A stretch of 64,000 bases of DNA from Symbiodinium microadriaticum (GCA_001939145.1 LSRX01000781.1:38607-102606); one strand, 5' to 3'; shown: positions 30,609-40,629, counted from the first letter of the stretch. A program made the numbers and translations. Notes: generated by a model not told the origin, from the letters alone.

Positions 30609-30852
30609 GGCCGAAACCCTAAACCCTAAACCCTAAACTGGCTTCAATCAAGATTTGGATGCGTTTCAGAGAACCATGCGGTCCCTCGTTGACGTGCTTG
30701 CGGTTTAGGGTTGATAGGGTTTAAGGATCCCAGTGTTCAGGGTTTAAAGGGTTTAGGGTTTAGGGTTTAGGGAGGAATCCACAAGACAGTTCTGTGAACC
30801 AGGCCTTTAAGCCCTGAACCCTGAACATAACCATAGCTGAAGCCTGTCATAA

Positions 30853-30951
30853 ACTTAGCTGCTGAGTTCATAAGCAAAAAAACTGTACACTTTCAGTTTC
30901 ATACGGAGTCATATTGTCCCAAAAAGCTTAAAGTGTAGCAATTCAGCTACG
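30853..30951 (+). repeat. Family G element
   Basis: Close to the copy at 18475. Confidence 0.8.
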
Positions 30952-31249
30952 ACGGCCCCCCAAACGGGGAAGGATCCAGGCCGAAGCAGGGTTCGGGGTT
31001 TAGGGTTTGGGGCCTAGGGCTTTAGGGCTTAGGGTTTAGGGTTTAGTGCTTTTTAAGGCTTCCGGGTGTACTGCAGGGGTTGTGGTTTTCGGGCTTCATG
31101 TTTCGAGAACCGTCTTCACACTCATAGCCTTCAAGCCCTACAGCATAAGCATCACAACACGTAAGATCTTTACAAATAGCAGGATGCGACTCCCCAAATC
31201 ATAGGCTGATGACCCTTTGCAAAACAAAGTTCTTTTGCTCACGAGCACC

Positions 31250-31330
31250 CTAAACCCAACTTTCTGTGCGCCCGAACTTGTCGATGGACTGGTTGGCGAA
31301 AGGCAGGCTGTTGAGGTCTGACCTGGTGCA
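31250..31330 (-). CDS. Exon-like fragment
   Basis: Minus frame CTRSDLNSLPFANQSIDKFG then RTESWV and a TAG from the repeat boundary. Unknown protein. Confidence 0.25.
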   Translation of the reverse strand, partial: CTRSDLNSLPFANQSIDKFGRTESWV

Positions 31331-31481
31331 TCTAGGGTTTAGGGGTTTAGGGTCCTAGCTTTGTTCTAACATCATAGGTCTTGACCTCGTATGGCATCGA
31401 ACATGTGGTTATCCTTTCCCCATTGCTCGGTTTGAGTACAGAGACGTAAAGACACCCTCAAAACATGGAAATGGGTACTAC

Positions 31482-31581
31482 GGTTGATCACATAAATCCT
31501 GCATTACCCATAATAAGGAATACCCCATAATGCCCATAGTTTAGGGGGTTTAAGGTAATACTAAGGATTTATATCATCAAC
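31482..31581 (-). repeat. Family A element
   Basis: Reverse orientation; the right end joins directly to a CCCTAAA tract. Confidence 0.85.
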
Positions 31582-31682
31582 AGCCCTAAACCCTAAACCC
31601 TAAACCCCCAAACCCGTAAATCCTAAAACCCTAAAACCCTAAACCCCAAACCCTAAACCCCAAACCCCAAAACCCTAAACCC
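31582..31682 (-). repeat. Telomere-like tract
   Basis: C-rich, CCCTAAA, CCCCAAA and CCCGTAAA units. Confidence 0.85.
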
Positions 31683-31685
31683 CTT

Positions 31686-31757
31686 GTCTGCGAAATGCTG
31701 CTGACCATCCCTGGGCTTCCCTGGCCCATCAAGACAAACGCCGTCTTATGTCTTTCT
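31686..31757 (+). CDS. Possible exon fragment
   Basis: Short plus frame VCEMLLTIPGLPWPIKTNAV starting at the telomere-like boundary. Hydrophobic; unknown. Confidence 0.18.
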
Positions 31758-31987
31758 ATAAGGGTTACTTTAAGAGTTTAGGATTTAGGGCCCAAACCCT
31801 AAATCCTAAACGGGGTTCCTTTAAAAAGGTTCCTTAAAGGGTCTATAAGGGGTACTGTAAGAGTCTAGGATATAGGGGCCTAAACCCTAAACCATAATCC
31901 CTGGCTTGAGATAAGAACAAGGCTCTGTCGGGGGGGGGGGGCTACCAAAGGCAACATATCTGGGACGTAAAGATATCGAGGGATACT

Positions 31988-32084
31988 GTTGATGATATGC
32001 ATCGTGCGTTGCCTTAAGGACCCTAAACTATAGGAGTTATGGCATATTCCTTATTCTGGGTAATGCAGGATTCATATCACCAAC
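31988..32084 (+). repeat. Family A element
   Basis: Forward copy with substitutions in the left arm (ATATGCATCGTGCG). Confidence 0.85.
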
Positions 32085-32397
32085 CGGATGAACTGCCATG
32101 AAACCACAAAAAAAAACACAACAGCCATAACCGCTCAGAGGGTGCCAAACCATTCCAACACCCCAAACCCTAAAGCTTAAACGCTTTTGGCCAACCCTGT
32201 CATAAAGTACCTTAAGGACGAAATGAACCCTAAAAGGGTTTCATCATAGTATAAGGGTATAGGGCCCCTACTTTATAAGGGTCATTTGGTCCCCAAGGTA
32301 ATGTCAACCCACCATTCCTTCTGAGGCCTTAACCTACCGAAACCCTATTTTAAAGGCCTATGATGGGCACCTGGAGCCGTAGGGCCAGGAACTAAGA
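32085..32397. other. No gene recognised
   Basis: Includes a loose palindrome at about 32215-32290 (GACGAAATGAACCC/CATTTGGTCCCCAAGG). Confidence 0.4.
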
Positions 32398-32520
32398 ATC
32401 ATAACAATCATAATAAGAACAACAATAATAATAAACAAAAAATAATGAAAATAGTAATAATAACAGTAATAGTCACAATAACAGTAACAACAATAACAAT
32501 AATAGTAGTAATAAGAATAC
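32398..32520. repeat. Trinucleotide-rich AAT/ACA low-complexity DNA
   Basis: Imperfect AATAATA/ACAATAACA simple sequence; generates poly-Leu and poly-Ile frames. Confidence 0.85.
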
Positions 32521-32620
32521 AAGGGGGCTTCTGTATTCTCGTCGCCTGGAATTCAGCTTCTGTAAAGCTAAGAGAGGTCGAGCTTCTGTATTTGGCCCCC
32601 ATATGGGTACCCCATATGGT

Positions 32621-32742
32621 ACTTGGAGGCCCAGGGGACTTAGTAAGTGGGTTATAAGTAGAGTTATAAGTACCCTAAATGGAGTTTCTCTCATTATAAC
32701 CCTACTTATAACCGACTTACTAAGTCCCCTGGGCCTCCAAGT
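32621..32742 (+). repeat. Family B element
   Basis: Clean copy bordered by GGTA and TATGGG. Confidence 0.9.
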
Positions 32743-32772
32743 ATGGGTACCCCGGATCCGACGGCTAGGAGT

Positions 32773-32940
32773 ATGCAGAAGCTAGTTTTCCTTAGCTTCG
32801 GGCACGTCGGCAAGATGAGTGGCCACCTGTTTCGAGCTCCGGAAGTGCTTAGGAAAAGGCTTGTGATTCGGGGATACGGTTCATCTGCATGCTGCAAATT
32901 CTTCAGTTTCCTGCTTGGTAGCTTTTGTAAGCTACCCTGA
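32773..32940 (+). CDS. Possible small coding fragment
   Basis: ATG-initiated 55-codon frame (MQKLVFLSFGHVGKMSGHLF) ending TGA. No domain; overlapping minus frame 32706-32966 competes. Confidence 0.22.
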   Translation: MQKLVFLSFGHVGKMSGHLFRAPEVLRKRLVIRGYGSSACCKFFSFLLGSFCKLP

Positions 32941-33129
32941 ACCCTAAACTCTAACGGGAATACCAATCCACAAGCCTGCTATCCTAGACCCTGGTGCCTA
33001 TTTCTTGGGTACCTTGGACCGGGCCCGACCAAAGCGTCAGATAATTGCAGTCGCGGGGTGTCGTGAAAGGTGTGTGGAGGACTTGCACTCAGGCTCAAGA
33101 AAAGGCCCGAAAAGGATGCAATCGTAAGC

Positions 33130-33470
33130 TTTTTTTGAGGGATGTCGTTATCTGCCTGCTTTTCTTATCTGGGGTTTCGAGGCCCTAGCGTAGACAAGAC
33201 CTACACCATACGTTGTGATGCAGCCTTTCCCGCAAGTGCCTCGGCACCGATGTAGGCGGCGTTTTGCTGGCAGGCCTCTTAAATCAAAACGACTCAAGAC
33301 AGGATAGCTGGTTTATGGTGTAGGTCTGGAGTATCGGCATTTCTCGTAAGTCTTCGTGGAGAGGCCTAAACGATTGAACAACTGGTGTGGGACAAACTTC
33401 TTTTCTTTGTGGGACAAATATCGCAAGACTTGTACCGGGCCAACAATAGCAAACAAACTCTCGGAACAGT
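33130..33470. other. Unique DNA with distant inverted repeat
   Basis: GACCTACACCATA at about 33199 and TATGGTGTAGGTC at about 33314 pair; otherwise nothing recognised. Confidence 0.45.
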
Positions 33471-33471
33471 A

Positions 33472-33579
33472 AACCTACTTCCCCAATCAGCCAGGGAAAA
33501 AAGACAAAGTTTTCAGAGTACTACTAACTTACAAGAACCCAACAAGTTTAAAGGTTGGGGATTAGGGAACTAGGTAAAC
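33472..33579 (+). repeat. Family H element
   Basis: CCTACTTCCCCAATCAGCC to GGGATTAGGGAACTAGG. Confidence 0.65.
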
Positions 33580-33609
33580 CCTCCTGACTGCGAAGGTCAT
33601 ACACCATAC

Positions 33610-33638
33610 GGTTGATGATTTATATCATCCACCGTACC
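33610..33638 (+). repeat. Minimal family A relic
   Basis: Only the two terminal arms remain, fused as GGTTGATGATttATATCATC with TA borders; an internal deletion derivative or excision product. Confidence 0.75.
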
Positions 33639-33688
33639 GACTACAGTGGCCGGGTTTCAGGGCGGTTTAACAGCCTTGCCATTTGTAC

Positions 33689-33792
33689 ACTTAATTCCCC
33701 GATAAGACACACAAGTTAAAGCTTAAACTTGTAGATTACTACTAAATTATAAGAACCCACAAAGGTTAAAGGTTTGGTATTGAAAGACTAAA
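33689..33792 (+). repeat. Family H element
   Basis: TTAATTCCCCGATAAGACAC to GGTATTGAAAGACTAAATA. Confidence 0.65.
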
Positions 33793-34049
33793 TACAAGAG
33801 CATACTAGGGTTCTGAGTCTGGGGCTCGGGGTACCATGGCATGTCTTAGGTTGCAGACGGTTTTGAGGTTTAGGGTTGAGGGTCTAGGGGTTTAGGGTTT
33901 AGGGTGCGACAAAGCTGGCAAAAGCAAGCTGCCATGATTCTCATGACGATGACAGAGCGTTTTCTATGGGCAAATGTTTCACTACCAATGTTATTCTCGA
34001 GGGTGCTATAGTATATACCTAACTAAACTCTTTAGAACATGCCCCCAAA

Positions 34050-34130
34050 CCCTATTTAAACACTAAATCCGAAACCCTAAACCCTAAATCCCAACCCCTA
34101 AACCCAAAACCCTAAACTCCAAACCCTAAA
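34050..34130 (-). repeat. Telomere-like tract
   Basis: C-rich degenerate. Confidence 0.7.
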
Positions 34131-34249
34131 CGGGGCTCTTGGGTTTGGCGCCATCTTTCAACTACTGCGAAAGACCCGTGGGTTTCCAAAGTTGCAAAGT
34201 CGTCGATAGTGGTTTACGGTTTACGATTTAGGGTTAGTGCTGGTCGATA

Positions 34250-34388
34250 CGGCTGATGATATGAATCCGGTCCTGCACTACCCATAATAACTAAGGGTTT
34301 AGAGCTCAGGGTACCCATAATCAGGAATATACCATAGTTCCCATACTTTAGGGTCCTCCAGGTAATGCAGGATTTATGGCATCAACAG
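34250..34388 (-). repeat. Family A element, enlarged
   Basis: Carries an extra 35-40 bp near the left arm that includes AAGGGTTTAGAGCTCAGGG, flanked by ACCCATAATAA and ACCCATAATCA; a telomere-like insertion with a short duplication. Confidence 0.8.
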
Positions 34389-34434
34389 TAGCTGCGTATG
34401 TGCGAGACAAAACAAAGGAATTACAATGGAGCCC

Positions 34435-34539
34435 TTAGCTGCTGAGTTCATATCAGAAGCCAAAAGAGTGTACACTTTCAGTTTCATGAGGAGTCATACT
34501 ATCTCAAAAAGTTTAAAGTGTAGTAATTCAGCTACTAAG
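34435..34539 (+). repeat. Family G element
   Basis: Complete; ends CTTAGCTGCTGAG and CAGCTACTAAG. Confidence 0.8.
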
Positions 34540-34683
34540 AGCTGAAAACCCCCTTTACCCCACGTCCAGAACACCTAAAGGATATCTCATAGAGCCCCTC
34601 AAGGATCCCTTCGCTTACGCAGACCTTCCAAAAGCCCTTAGTTAAGGAATATAGTTTATGACTTAAGTTGTAGTAGGTTCCTA

Positions 34684-34735
34684 TCCCATATATATATATA
34701 TACACACATGCCTGCATGCATACATAGATAGATAG

Positions 34736-34766
<31 letters not shown>

Positions 34767-34830
34767 TGTCTGTTCGTCTGCTGTCTGTCTGTCTGTCTGC
34801 CTGTCTGTCTGTCTGTATGCATGTATGTAA
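34684..34830. repeat. Compound microsatellite
   Basis: TA, GATA, CA and GTCT runs; it follows a partial family C' arm (34614-34680). Confidence 0.95.
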
Positions 34831-34837
34831 CTGGATA

Positions 34838-34909
34838 CTTCCGCGGAGGTGGAGGCGCCTCGAGCTGCGCTTCGTCCGTGTCGCAGCCGACATAGCGAGC
34901 CTCGCTAAG
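34838..34909 (-). CDS. Exon-like internal fragment
   Basis: Minus frame LSEARYVGCDTDEAQLEAPP then PPRK; bounded upstream by CTTAG (possible 3' splice site) and downstream by AAGTATCC (possible 5' splice site). Natural composition. Protein unknown. Confidence 0.32.
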
Positions 34910-34998
34910 AGTTTGCCTAAGTAGAGTTATAAGTACCTATATAGTATAGGGGTTTAGGGTTTAGGGTTTGGGGTTTAGGGTTTAGGGGTTTAGGGTTT

Positions 34999-35123
34999 AT
35001 TTGGAGGCCCAGGGGACTTAGTAAGTGTGTTATAGGTAGAGCTATAAGTACCCTAAATGGCGTTACCTTAATAATTATAACCCTACTTACAAGTGACTTA
35101 CTAAGTCCCCTGGGCCTCCAAGT
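34999..35123 (+). repeat. Family B element
   Basis: Complete, preceded by the same telomere-like leader as at 12520 and 14803 plus a stray piece of family B interior (GTAGAGTTATAAGTACC at 34921). Confidence 0.85.
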
Positions 35124-35279
35124 AGGGTTCAGGAATTGGGGCTTAAGAGTTTAGGGCTTAGGGCGAAAAGGGTTCAAAAGTTTAGCGGTTTAGGGATCGA
35201 GAGTTGAGGATTTAGAGAGAGAACAAAACACCTCTCGCCAGCTCAGTCCTTCCTTGCCCTACGGGTCCCGGTACCTACT

Positions 35280-35376
35280 GTTGATGAGATAAATCCTGCA
35301 TTACCTTAAGGACCCTAAACTATGGGAGTTATGGTATAGTCGTTATTGTGGGTAATGCAGGATGTATATCATCAAC
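35280..35376 (+). repeat. Family A element
   Basis: Forward copy, TA on both sides. Confidence 0.9.
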
Positions 35377-35683
35377 GTAGTAAGGGTTCTATGGGTCTGT
35401 GCCGGGGTTTATAAATTGTGTTTGTCATAGCCGAAACTGTGAAGGGACGAGAAGGGGATGCTACTGCACATGTTTCCAACCTCGAATAGATTATATATGC
35501 ACGCACGATAAGAGGGACTGACTTCTCGTACGAAGAGTTGCTCAAGACACGGGTTCCTTCAACCGCTCTCCTTGATGCCCCAGTTCTGACCACCCCGAAG
35601 ACCCCAACTGACAGCCAAGCCTTAGACTTCTCCGAGCTTACTTCTCTTCTTGTAGGGGCCCTATCAGTTTCTATAGAAGGCAT
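35372..35683 (-). CDS. Hypothetical 103-codon ORF
   Basis: ATG to TGA on the minus strand (MPSIETDRAPTRREVSSEKS at the start). Ser/Arg/Ala-rich with no recognised motif; its last codons abut a family A element. Could be an exon or a chance frame. Confidence 0.25.
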   Translation of the reverse strand: MPSIETDRAPTRREVSSEKSKAWLSVGVFGVVRTGASRRAVEGTRVLSNSSYEKSVPLIVRAYIIYSRLETCAVASPSRPFTVSAMTNTIYKPRHRPIEPLLR

Positions 35684-35980
35684 TAGAACAAGAACCTGCT
35701 AGGTTCGAGCAGTAAGGTCCCGCAAAGGCTACAACTGAAGTGTGCAACTTGCTTGCTGTCGAGAGTAATCACGGCATTTAGCAAGCTGGTTAACATTATA
35801 TAGTGCTTCTCTGTCTTCCATCTCCCGCAACTTGAACCCCAAGCCCTAAACCCTAAATGTTTCAAGATTGTGGCAACTCAGGCATTGCTAAAACCTGGTC
35901 ATCCGACCCCTCCCTGTGATGGCCTCTGGCCACCAAATCGCAGCCTTTGGCGGCTTTGCTCAAGTGCAGGCGGGGTAGCT
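35684..35980. other. No gene recognised
   Basis: Unique DNA; the 60-codon minus frame at 35683-35865 ends in AWGSSC-type translation of unremarkable sequence. Confidence 0.35.
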
Positions 35981-36088
35981 ACCTTAAACTACCAGAACCT
36001 ACTTTTTTGTAGGTTCTTAGTATGAGCCCTAATCTAGAATTTATAGGGGCCCTACAAAGAAATAAGTAGGTTTTGGTAGCTCAAGGTA
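35981..36088 (+). repeat. Family F inverted-repeat element
   Basis: ACCTTAAACTACCAGAACCT to GGTTTTGGTAGCTCAAGGT; second copy at 63731, partial at about 54333. Confidence 0.8.
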
Positions 36089-36132
36089 GGAGTTCAGCAG
36101 ATGCGAATCGGAATTCAATGACAGCTGCATCT

Positions 36133-36248
36133 ACTTGGAGGCCCAGGGGACTTAGTAAGTCGGTTATAAGTAGGGTTATAATGAGGGTACCTCCATTTCA
36201 GGTACTTATATCTCTACTTGTAGCTTTCTTACTAAGTCCCCTGTGCCT
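36133..36248 (-). repeat. Family B element
   Basis: Reverse orientation; the right arm ends early (GTGCCTCA). Confidence 0.85.
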
Positions 36249-36317
36249 CAGACACGGCTGCTTCAGAGGTGCAAAACCTCGTTTCGCCTGCACCTCGTTA
36301 TAAGTACTGCATTGTTT

Positions 36318-36425
36318 CAGAGGGTCCATACACACTACCATTCTGGAATGAGGTCCCGAAAGACCATCCTTATTCTGGCTTTGGGGACCTAATTCCATAA
36401 TAGTAGTATATGTGGACCCTCTTGG
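36318..36425 (-). repeat. Family D3 element
   Basis: CAGAGGGTCCATACA to GTGGACCCTCTTGG with GGAATgAGGTCCC and GGGACCTAATTCC inner arms; second copy at 58844. Confidence 0.75.
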
Positions 36426-36769
36426 ATTCTTTCAGAAGCCGATGTCGTTGCGCTAGCTGTCACAGCCTGTTTCACCCAAACATGACCATTTGCAGCAGCA
36501 CGAATTCTCAAACTCAATGATGACCCAACTCAGGTTTTGTCGGAAGAGGGATTGGCTGCCAGCGACTTCCGTCTCAGTGCTATACCCTCACCCCCCCTTT
36601 CCCAACAAAAAACAAAAGCAATCTGAAGTCTCTGAACCCCAGGGGGTCTTTGTTGGGCACAGGGTTTGGGCACCCTGGACCATTTAATCTCAAATCGAAA
36701 GTTCAACTCCGACACTCCGACACTGCATGTCGCGACACTCCTGCGCAGTCCGATTCTTCGGGACTTCCT

Positions 36770-36781
36770 TGGGAAGAAGAG
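36770..36781 (+). repeat. 12-bp direct repeat, left
   Basis: TGGGAAGAAGAG, identical to 36931-36942, bracketing a telomere-like tract. Confidence 0.9.
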
Positions 36782-36785
36782 CCTT

Positions 36786-36930
36786 TTAAACCCCTAAGCC
36801 CTATAAACCTCTAAACCCCTAAACCCTAAACCCCTAAACCCTAAACCATAAACCCCTAAGCCCTAAACCCCTAAACCCTAAACCCCTAAACCCCTAAACC
36901 CCTAAACCCTAGACTCTAAACCCGAAAACC
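36786..36930 (-). repeat. Telomere-like tract flanked by a 12-bp duplication
   Basis: CCCCTAAACCCTAAA array. The flanking identical 12-mers and the exon-like sequence next door make it look like an insertion into gene-like DNA. Confidence 0.85.
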
Positions 36931-36943
36931 TGGGAAGAAGAGG

Positions 36944-37012
36944 TAAAACCCCGCAGGCTGAGGCCTCGAGAAGCAGAGTGCCCTTGCCACACATCGGGTC
37001 CTGCGATGGAAT
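36944..37012 (-). CDS. Exon fragment with THUMP/UPF0020 methyltransferase motif
   Basis: The minus strand reads IPSQDPMCGKGTLLLEASAC across about 23 codons. DPMCGxGTxxxEA is the SAM-binding motif I of the UPF0020/THUMP-domain RNA methyltransferases (TRMT11/THUMPD class, RlmK/L-like). CGCAG before the Asp codon (about 37001) is a good 3' splice site; GGGGTTTTACC downstream may hold the 5' splice site, giving an exon of about 51 bp. I see no neighbouring exon with the THUMP domain or later motifs (NPPY) in the window, so this may be a stranded fragment. The motif match is strong for its length; functionality is unproven. Confidence 0.55.
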
Positions 37013-37059
37013 CCCTAAGGGCTCTAAGGGTCCAAGTACCCAAATAGTAGGATTAGATT

Positions 37060-37190
37060 TTGTAGGATTTTAGGGTTTTTATGGTTTTTAGGGTTTAAGG
37101 GGGTTTAGGGTTTAAGGGTCTGGGGTTTTAGGGTTTTAGGGTCTTAGGGCTTTAAGGGTCTAGGGTTTTAGGTTTTTAGGGCTTAGGGCT
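37060..37190 (+). repeat. Telomere-like tract
   Basis: G-rich degenerate; begins inside a partial family D start (37028-37052, AAGGGTCCAAGTACCCAAAT). Confidence 0.75.
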
Positions 37191-37246
37191 CGCCTGGCCG
37201 AACAAAAATGAAATGGCCCGAGCTTCGGTGGTCAGCGTTATAGCCA

Positions 37247-37351
37247 GACCTTCCCAAAATACGATAGTTAAGGAATATGTCTGAGGATATAGTAGGATCC
37301 CGAATACGAATTAAGCTCAGTTCCTTACTAAACGGATTTTCGAGGGTCTGG
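37247..37351 (+). repeat. Family C' element
   Basis: CCAGACCTTCCCAAAATACG to GGATTTTCGAGGGTCTGGG. Confidence 0.65.
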
Positions 37352-37810
37352 GTACATCAGGCCTTAATTAATGGTTCAAGCAGGGTTTGGGAGTGATATT
37401 ATGGTATGAGTACTGTGAGGAAGCCTCAGGAGTGAATTTGGCAATTATTCAGGCACTAGAGCAGGGCATGCGGATGTGCTCAAGAGCCCGGGAGACCAGA
37501 ACCCCTGAAGCAAGGAGTTGCCATTTATCTCATAACTAAAGCCCGGTACGATTCAAGGAGCGCTTCTATGGCATGGGTATGCAGAGTTCTGACTAATAGC
37601 GACCAAGGAGTTTAGGGTTTAGGCTTTAGGGTTTAGGCCCCCGCAAAATAGTACCTAAACAGAACGCTTTAAAGGCAATACCCTGATGAGAAGATCGTTT
37701 TCAATACTTCGCACTTACAGGCTTATTTGAACCCCATGCGGCACCTACGGCTCCACCACAAACCATCATCTGTGACCCCAAAAAGTTCAAAAAATGCCGG
37801 CACTGTAAAG
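37352..37810. other. No gene recognised
   Basis: Unique DNA with one short telomere-like patch at 37610-37640. Confidence 0.4.
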
Positions 37811-37811
37811 C

Positions 37812-37900
37812 CTAAACCCTCAATAGTCCCCTAAACCCTAAACCCTAAACCCTAAACCCTAAAACCCTAAGCCCTAAACCCAAAACCCTAAACCCTCAAC
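37812..37900 (-). repeat. Telomere-like tract
   Basis: C-rich, relatively regular CCCTAAA. Confidence 0.8.
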
Positions 37901-38199
37901 AGTCTTGACGACGCTTGGGATGTCCTGGACCCAAACATGAAGGGTTTAGGGTCTCGGGAACACCACTACAGGTGTTAGGGTTATATGATTCTTTACTAGG
38001 GTGTGGGGCCCTTTTGTTTTGAAGTGTGCATTTATGGATTTGAAAGTCCAACTGATGTTTGTAAGCTGCGCAGTTAGACACCAACCTGAAGCCCCAGGCC
38101 GCAAGTCCATGAAAACGAAAGGTCCCAAGGCACCGCGATCCGGGGGGGGGGGCAACCTACCAAGCACCAATCCGCCGGTGCAAGGTTGTGTTGCCAACG

Positions 38200-38308
38200 C
38201 TAAGGGTCCAAGTGCCCAAATGGTAGGGTTTCAAGGTCCAAAAACCCCTTTAGACTATGGATTTTGGGATCCTAAAACCTTACTACTTGGGGACTCGGAC
38301 CCTGTGGC
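38200..38308 (-). repeat. Family D element
   Basis: Complete except for an altered right tip (CCCTGTGGCC). Confidence 0.8.
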
Positions 38309-38659
38309 CAAGGAGCTTAAGGGTCGTTCGTTCGTTTATTTTTGTCCATGAATTTCCGAGTTTCGGACTTAGCAGGCTTAAGTTTCAGGAGTGTTGGGGC
38401 ATAGGATTGGGGCTATACCTGTGGCTCCTACCTTACCGCCTCCTTGAGCATGCTTTTTAAACGCAGCATATGTACCACAGTTGTAGGTGTCAAACCTAAA
38501 CAGCTAAGGCTAAGACCTTTCTTGTTCGCTTGCGTGTAAAATCTCCGCCTCTTCTGTGAGCCATGGCACGGTTGTTTGAAACAGGGGAGCTTGCAATTCC
38601 ACTTGTTTCTGCGCAGCCTGCTGGTGGCTCACATCAGCAATAACCCTTCCTAGAATTAG
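38309..38659. other. No gene recognised
   Basis: Unique DNA without repeats or a supported frame. Confidence 0.4.
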
Positions 38660-38773
38660 ACTTAGTTCCCCGATAAACCACAGAAATAGAAATTAAAAGT
38701 AAAAGTTGCAGATGACTACTAAAGTAGGAGAACCCCAAAAAGTGCAAAGGTGTGGTATTGGAGATCTAGTAAA
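38660..38773 (+). repeat. Family H element
   Basis: CTTAGTTCCCCGATAAACC to GGTATTGGAGATCTAG. Confidence 0.65.
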
Positions 38774-38882
38774 CCCCAAGGTCCAAGTACCCAAATGGTA
38801 GGGTTTATTGGTCCAAAAATCATTCAGAGTATGGGTTTTGGGACCTAGAACCCTACTAGTTGGGTACTCGGACCCTCTGGGG
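38774..38882 (-). repeat. Family D element
   Basis: Its right end (TTGGGTACTCGGACCCTCTGGG) is repeated exactly at 38975-38996 after a CCCTAAA tract and about 45 bp of unique DNA. Confidence 0.8.
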
Positions 38883-39024
38883 AACCCTAAACCGTAAACC
38901 CTAAACCCCAAACCCTAAGCCCCTAAAGCTTTAAGGTTCAATATAATAACATAGTATGGCACTATCTTTACTGTTTGGGTACTCGGACCCTCTGGGAAAG
39001 GTAACCCCAAAGAGGAACTCCCTT

Positions 39025-39222
39025 AGAGACCCTGAACCCATAAACCCTGAACCCTAAACTAAACCCTAAACCCCTGAACCCTAAACTAAACCCTAAACCC
39101 CTGAACCCTAAACTAAACCCTAAACCCCTGAACCCTAAACTAAACCCTAAACCCCTGAACCCTAAACTAAACCCTAAACCCCTGAACCCTAAACTAAACC
39201 CTAAACCCCTGAACCCTAAACC
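39025..39222 (-). repeat. 27-bp minisatellite derived from telomere-like units
   Basis: About six head-to-tail copies of a 27-bp unit built as CCCTGAACCCTAAACTAAAC plus CCTAAAC. Because 27 is divisible by three, a false 114-codon frame with a 9-residue repeat arises on the minus strand. Confidence 0.95.
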
Positions 39223-39236
39223 CCGAAATCTCCTAA

Positions 39237-39326
39237 AGGGAAGCCCTTCAGGGGCTCGGGGTCCAAAACCACGTCTCCCGGCAGCGGATCGAGAGTTCGA
39301 CCCATGGCCCAAGCATCGACCTCGCA
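39237..39326 (-). CDS. Exon-like fragment
   Basis: 30 codons including WAMGRTLDPLPGDVVLDPEP then LKGFP, running into the minisatellite. Natural composition with several possible AG acceptors upstream. Unknown protein. Confidence 0.32.
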
Positions 39327-39363
39327 GGGCCTAGGGGCGTAGGGCCTAGGTTTAGGGTTTAGG

Positions 39364-39480
39364 GAGTTAGGATTAGGGGGACCCTGGGGACATAGACCCT
39401 CTCAATAAGGTCCCCTTTAAGAGAGCTACAAGAAGGGTTCCGAAGGGTCCCCTTTAAGGGGTCTCCCTAATACTACCTAG
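39364..39480 (+). repeat. Family Q element
   Basis: Second copy of the element at 1475. Confidence 0.65.
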
Positions 39481-39482
39481 GA

Positions 39483-39680
39483 GGTTTAGGGTTTAGGTTT
39501 TAAGGTTTAAGGTTTAGGGCTCAGGGTCTAAGGTTGACTGTTTAGGGTTTAGGGGCGTAGGGCCTAACGGGGTTTACGGTGGAGGGCCTAGGGTTGGGCT
39601 TAGGGCTTAGGCTGTAGGAGTTATAGGATTTAAGGCTTTGGGTTTCGCAGTTTAGGGTTGAAGGTTTAGGGTTTGTCACG
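39483..39680 (+). repeat. Telomere-like tract
   Basis: G-rich, strongly degenerate (GGGGCGTAGGGCCTA variants). Confidence 0.7.
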
Positions 39681-39749
39681 AAATCCTGAACCCTAGTCTT
39701 AAGCCGCCCTCTCTTTCCGATAGGGTTTAGGGTTTCGGGCGTGGGGTCT

Positions 39750-40315
39750 TGGATTATTCAGTGTACCATCAGGATCAAATGCACTCAACACGCAGTGAAT
39801 ACAAGGTCATGATGATGACGATTATCATTGGCATAATTGCTGATTATACTGCTACTAACAGACCATTACACACAATAAAACAATACGGAATAACACTAGC
39901 AACAAATCAAGAAGAGCAACGCTAGTCATAATACTATCACATGGTGTTATGCACACTGTTAGCGAGTGCAAACATAGTATAAAAGCGACACGGCGACATC
40001 CCTCGAGACCTAAGACCCTCCAGAACTCGTAGAAAACCCCTTTGTGAACTCTTCTAACACCATTATGTGAACACACTCCCAATCCCCGCCCTAAACCCCC
40101 CAAAAAAAACCTGTAAACGCTGAACCCCAAACCTTACTGAACGAGTCCCCCAGCTCACCGTCAGGGGCAGGACCTGTTTCATTCCAGGCTGTGGAAGTCC
40201 TCCACCGAGCCCTCGTCTTTGAACCAGCAGAGGTACCTAAAGCTCAGGAATTAGGATCTACCTTCAGTGTAGGGCATCCTCGTGATTGTACCCTAAACAC
40301 CCTAAACCTTAAACC
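39750..40315. other. Unique DNA
   Basis: A 91-codon minus frame (39855-40130) ends in a hydrophobic stretch (ALLDLLLVLFRIVLLCVMVC) but starts in unconvincing sequence; I do not call it. Confidence 0.35.
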
Positions 40316-40319
40316 CTGC

Positions 40320-40417
40320 GGTTGATGATATGAATCCTGCATTACCCAGAATAAGGCATGCACCATAATTCCCATAGTTTGGGGTCCTGGAGGTAATGCA
40401 GGATTTATATCATCAAC
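40320..40417 (-). repeat. Family A element
   Basis: Reverse orientation, clean arms. Confidence 0.9.
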
Positions 40418-40629
40418 AGTAGTGGCTCTAGTAAACATGATGCACATGCTTCCCAGCCACCTCATCACCTCTGACATCGGGCAAGCGGACTCTCACCCTA
40501 AGGCCCTGAGGACTTGTGTGTTCAAGGGTCTCGGGCTATTTCAAGCACTGCGGGTTCGGCAGCTAACAAGGCAACTTTACTTCCGATTGCATATAACACC
40601 GGTAAGGGTACTTATAATAACTTTTAAAA

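Noticed and set aside
38968-39312. A 114-codon minus-strand frame with GLGFSLGFR repeats
   Set aside because: It is the translation of a 27-bp telomere-derived minisatellite.
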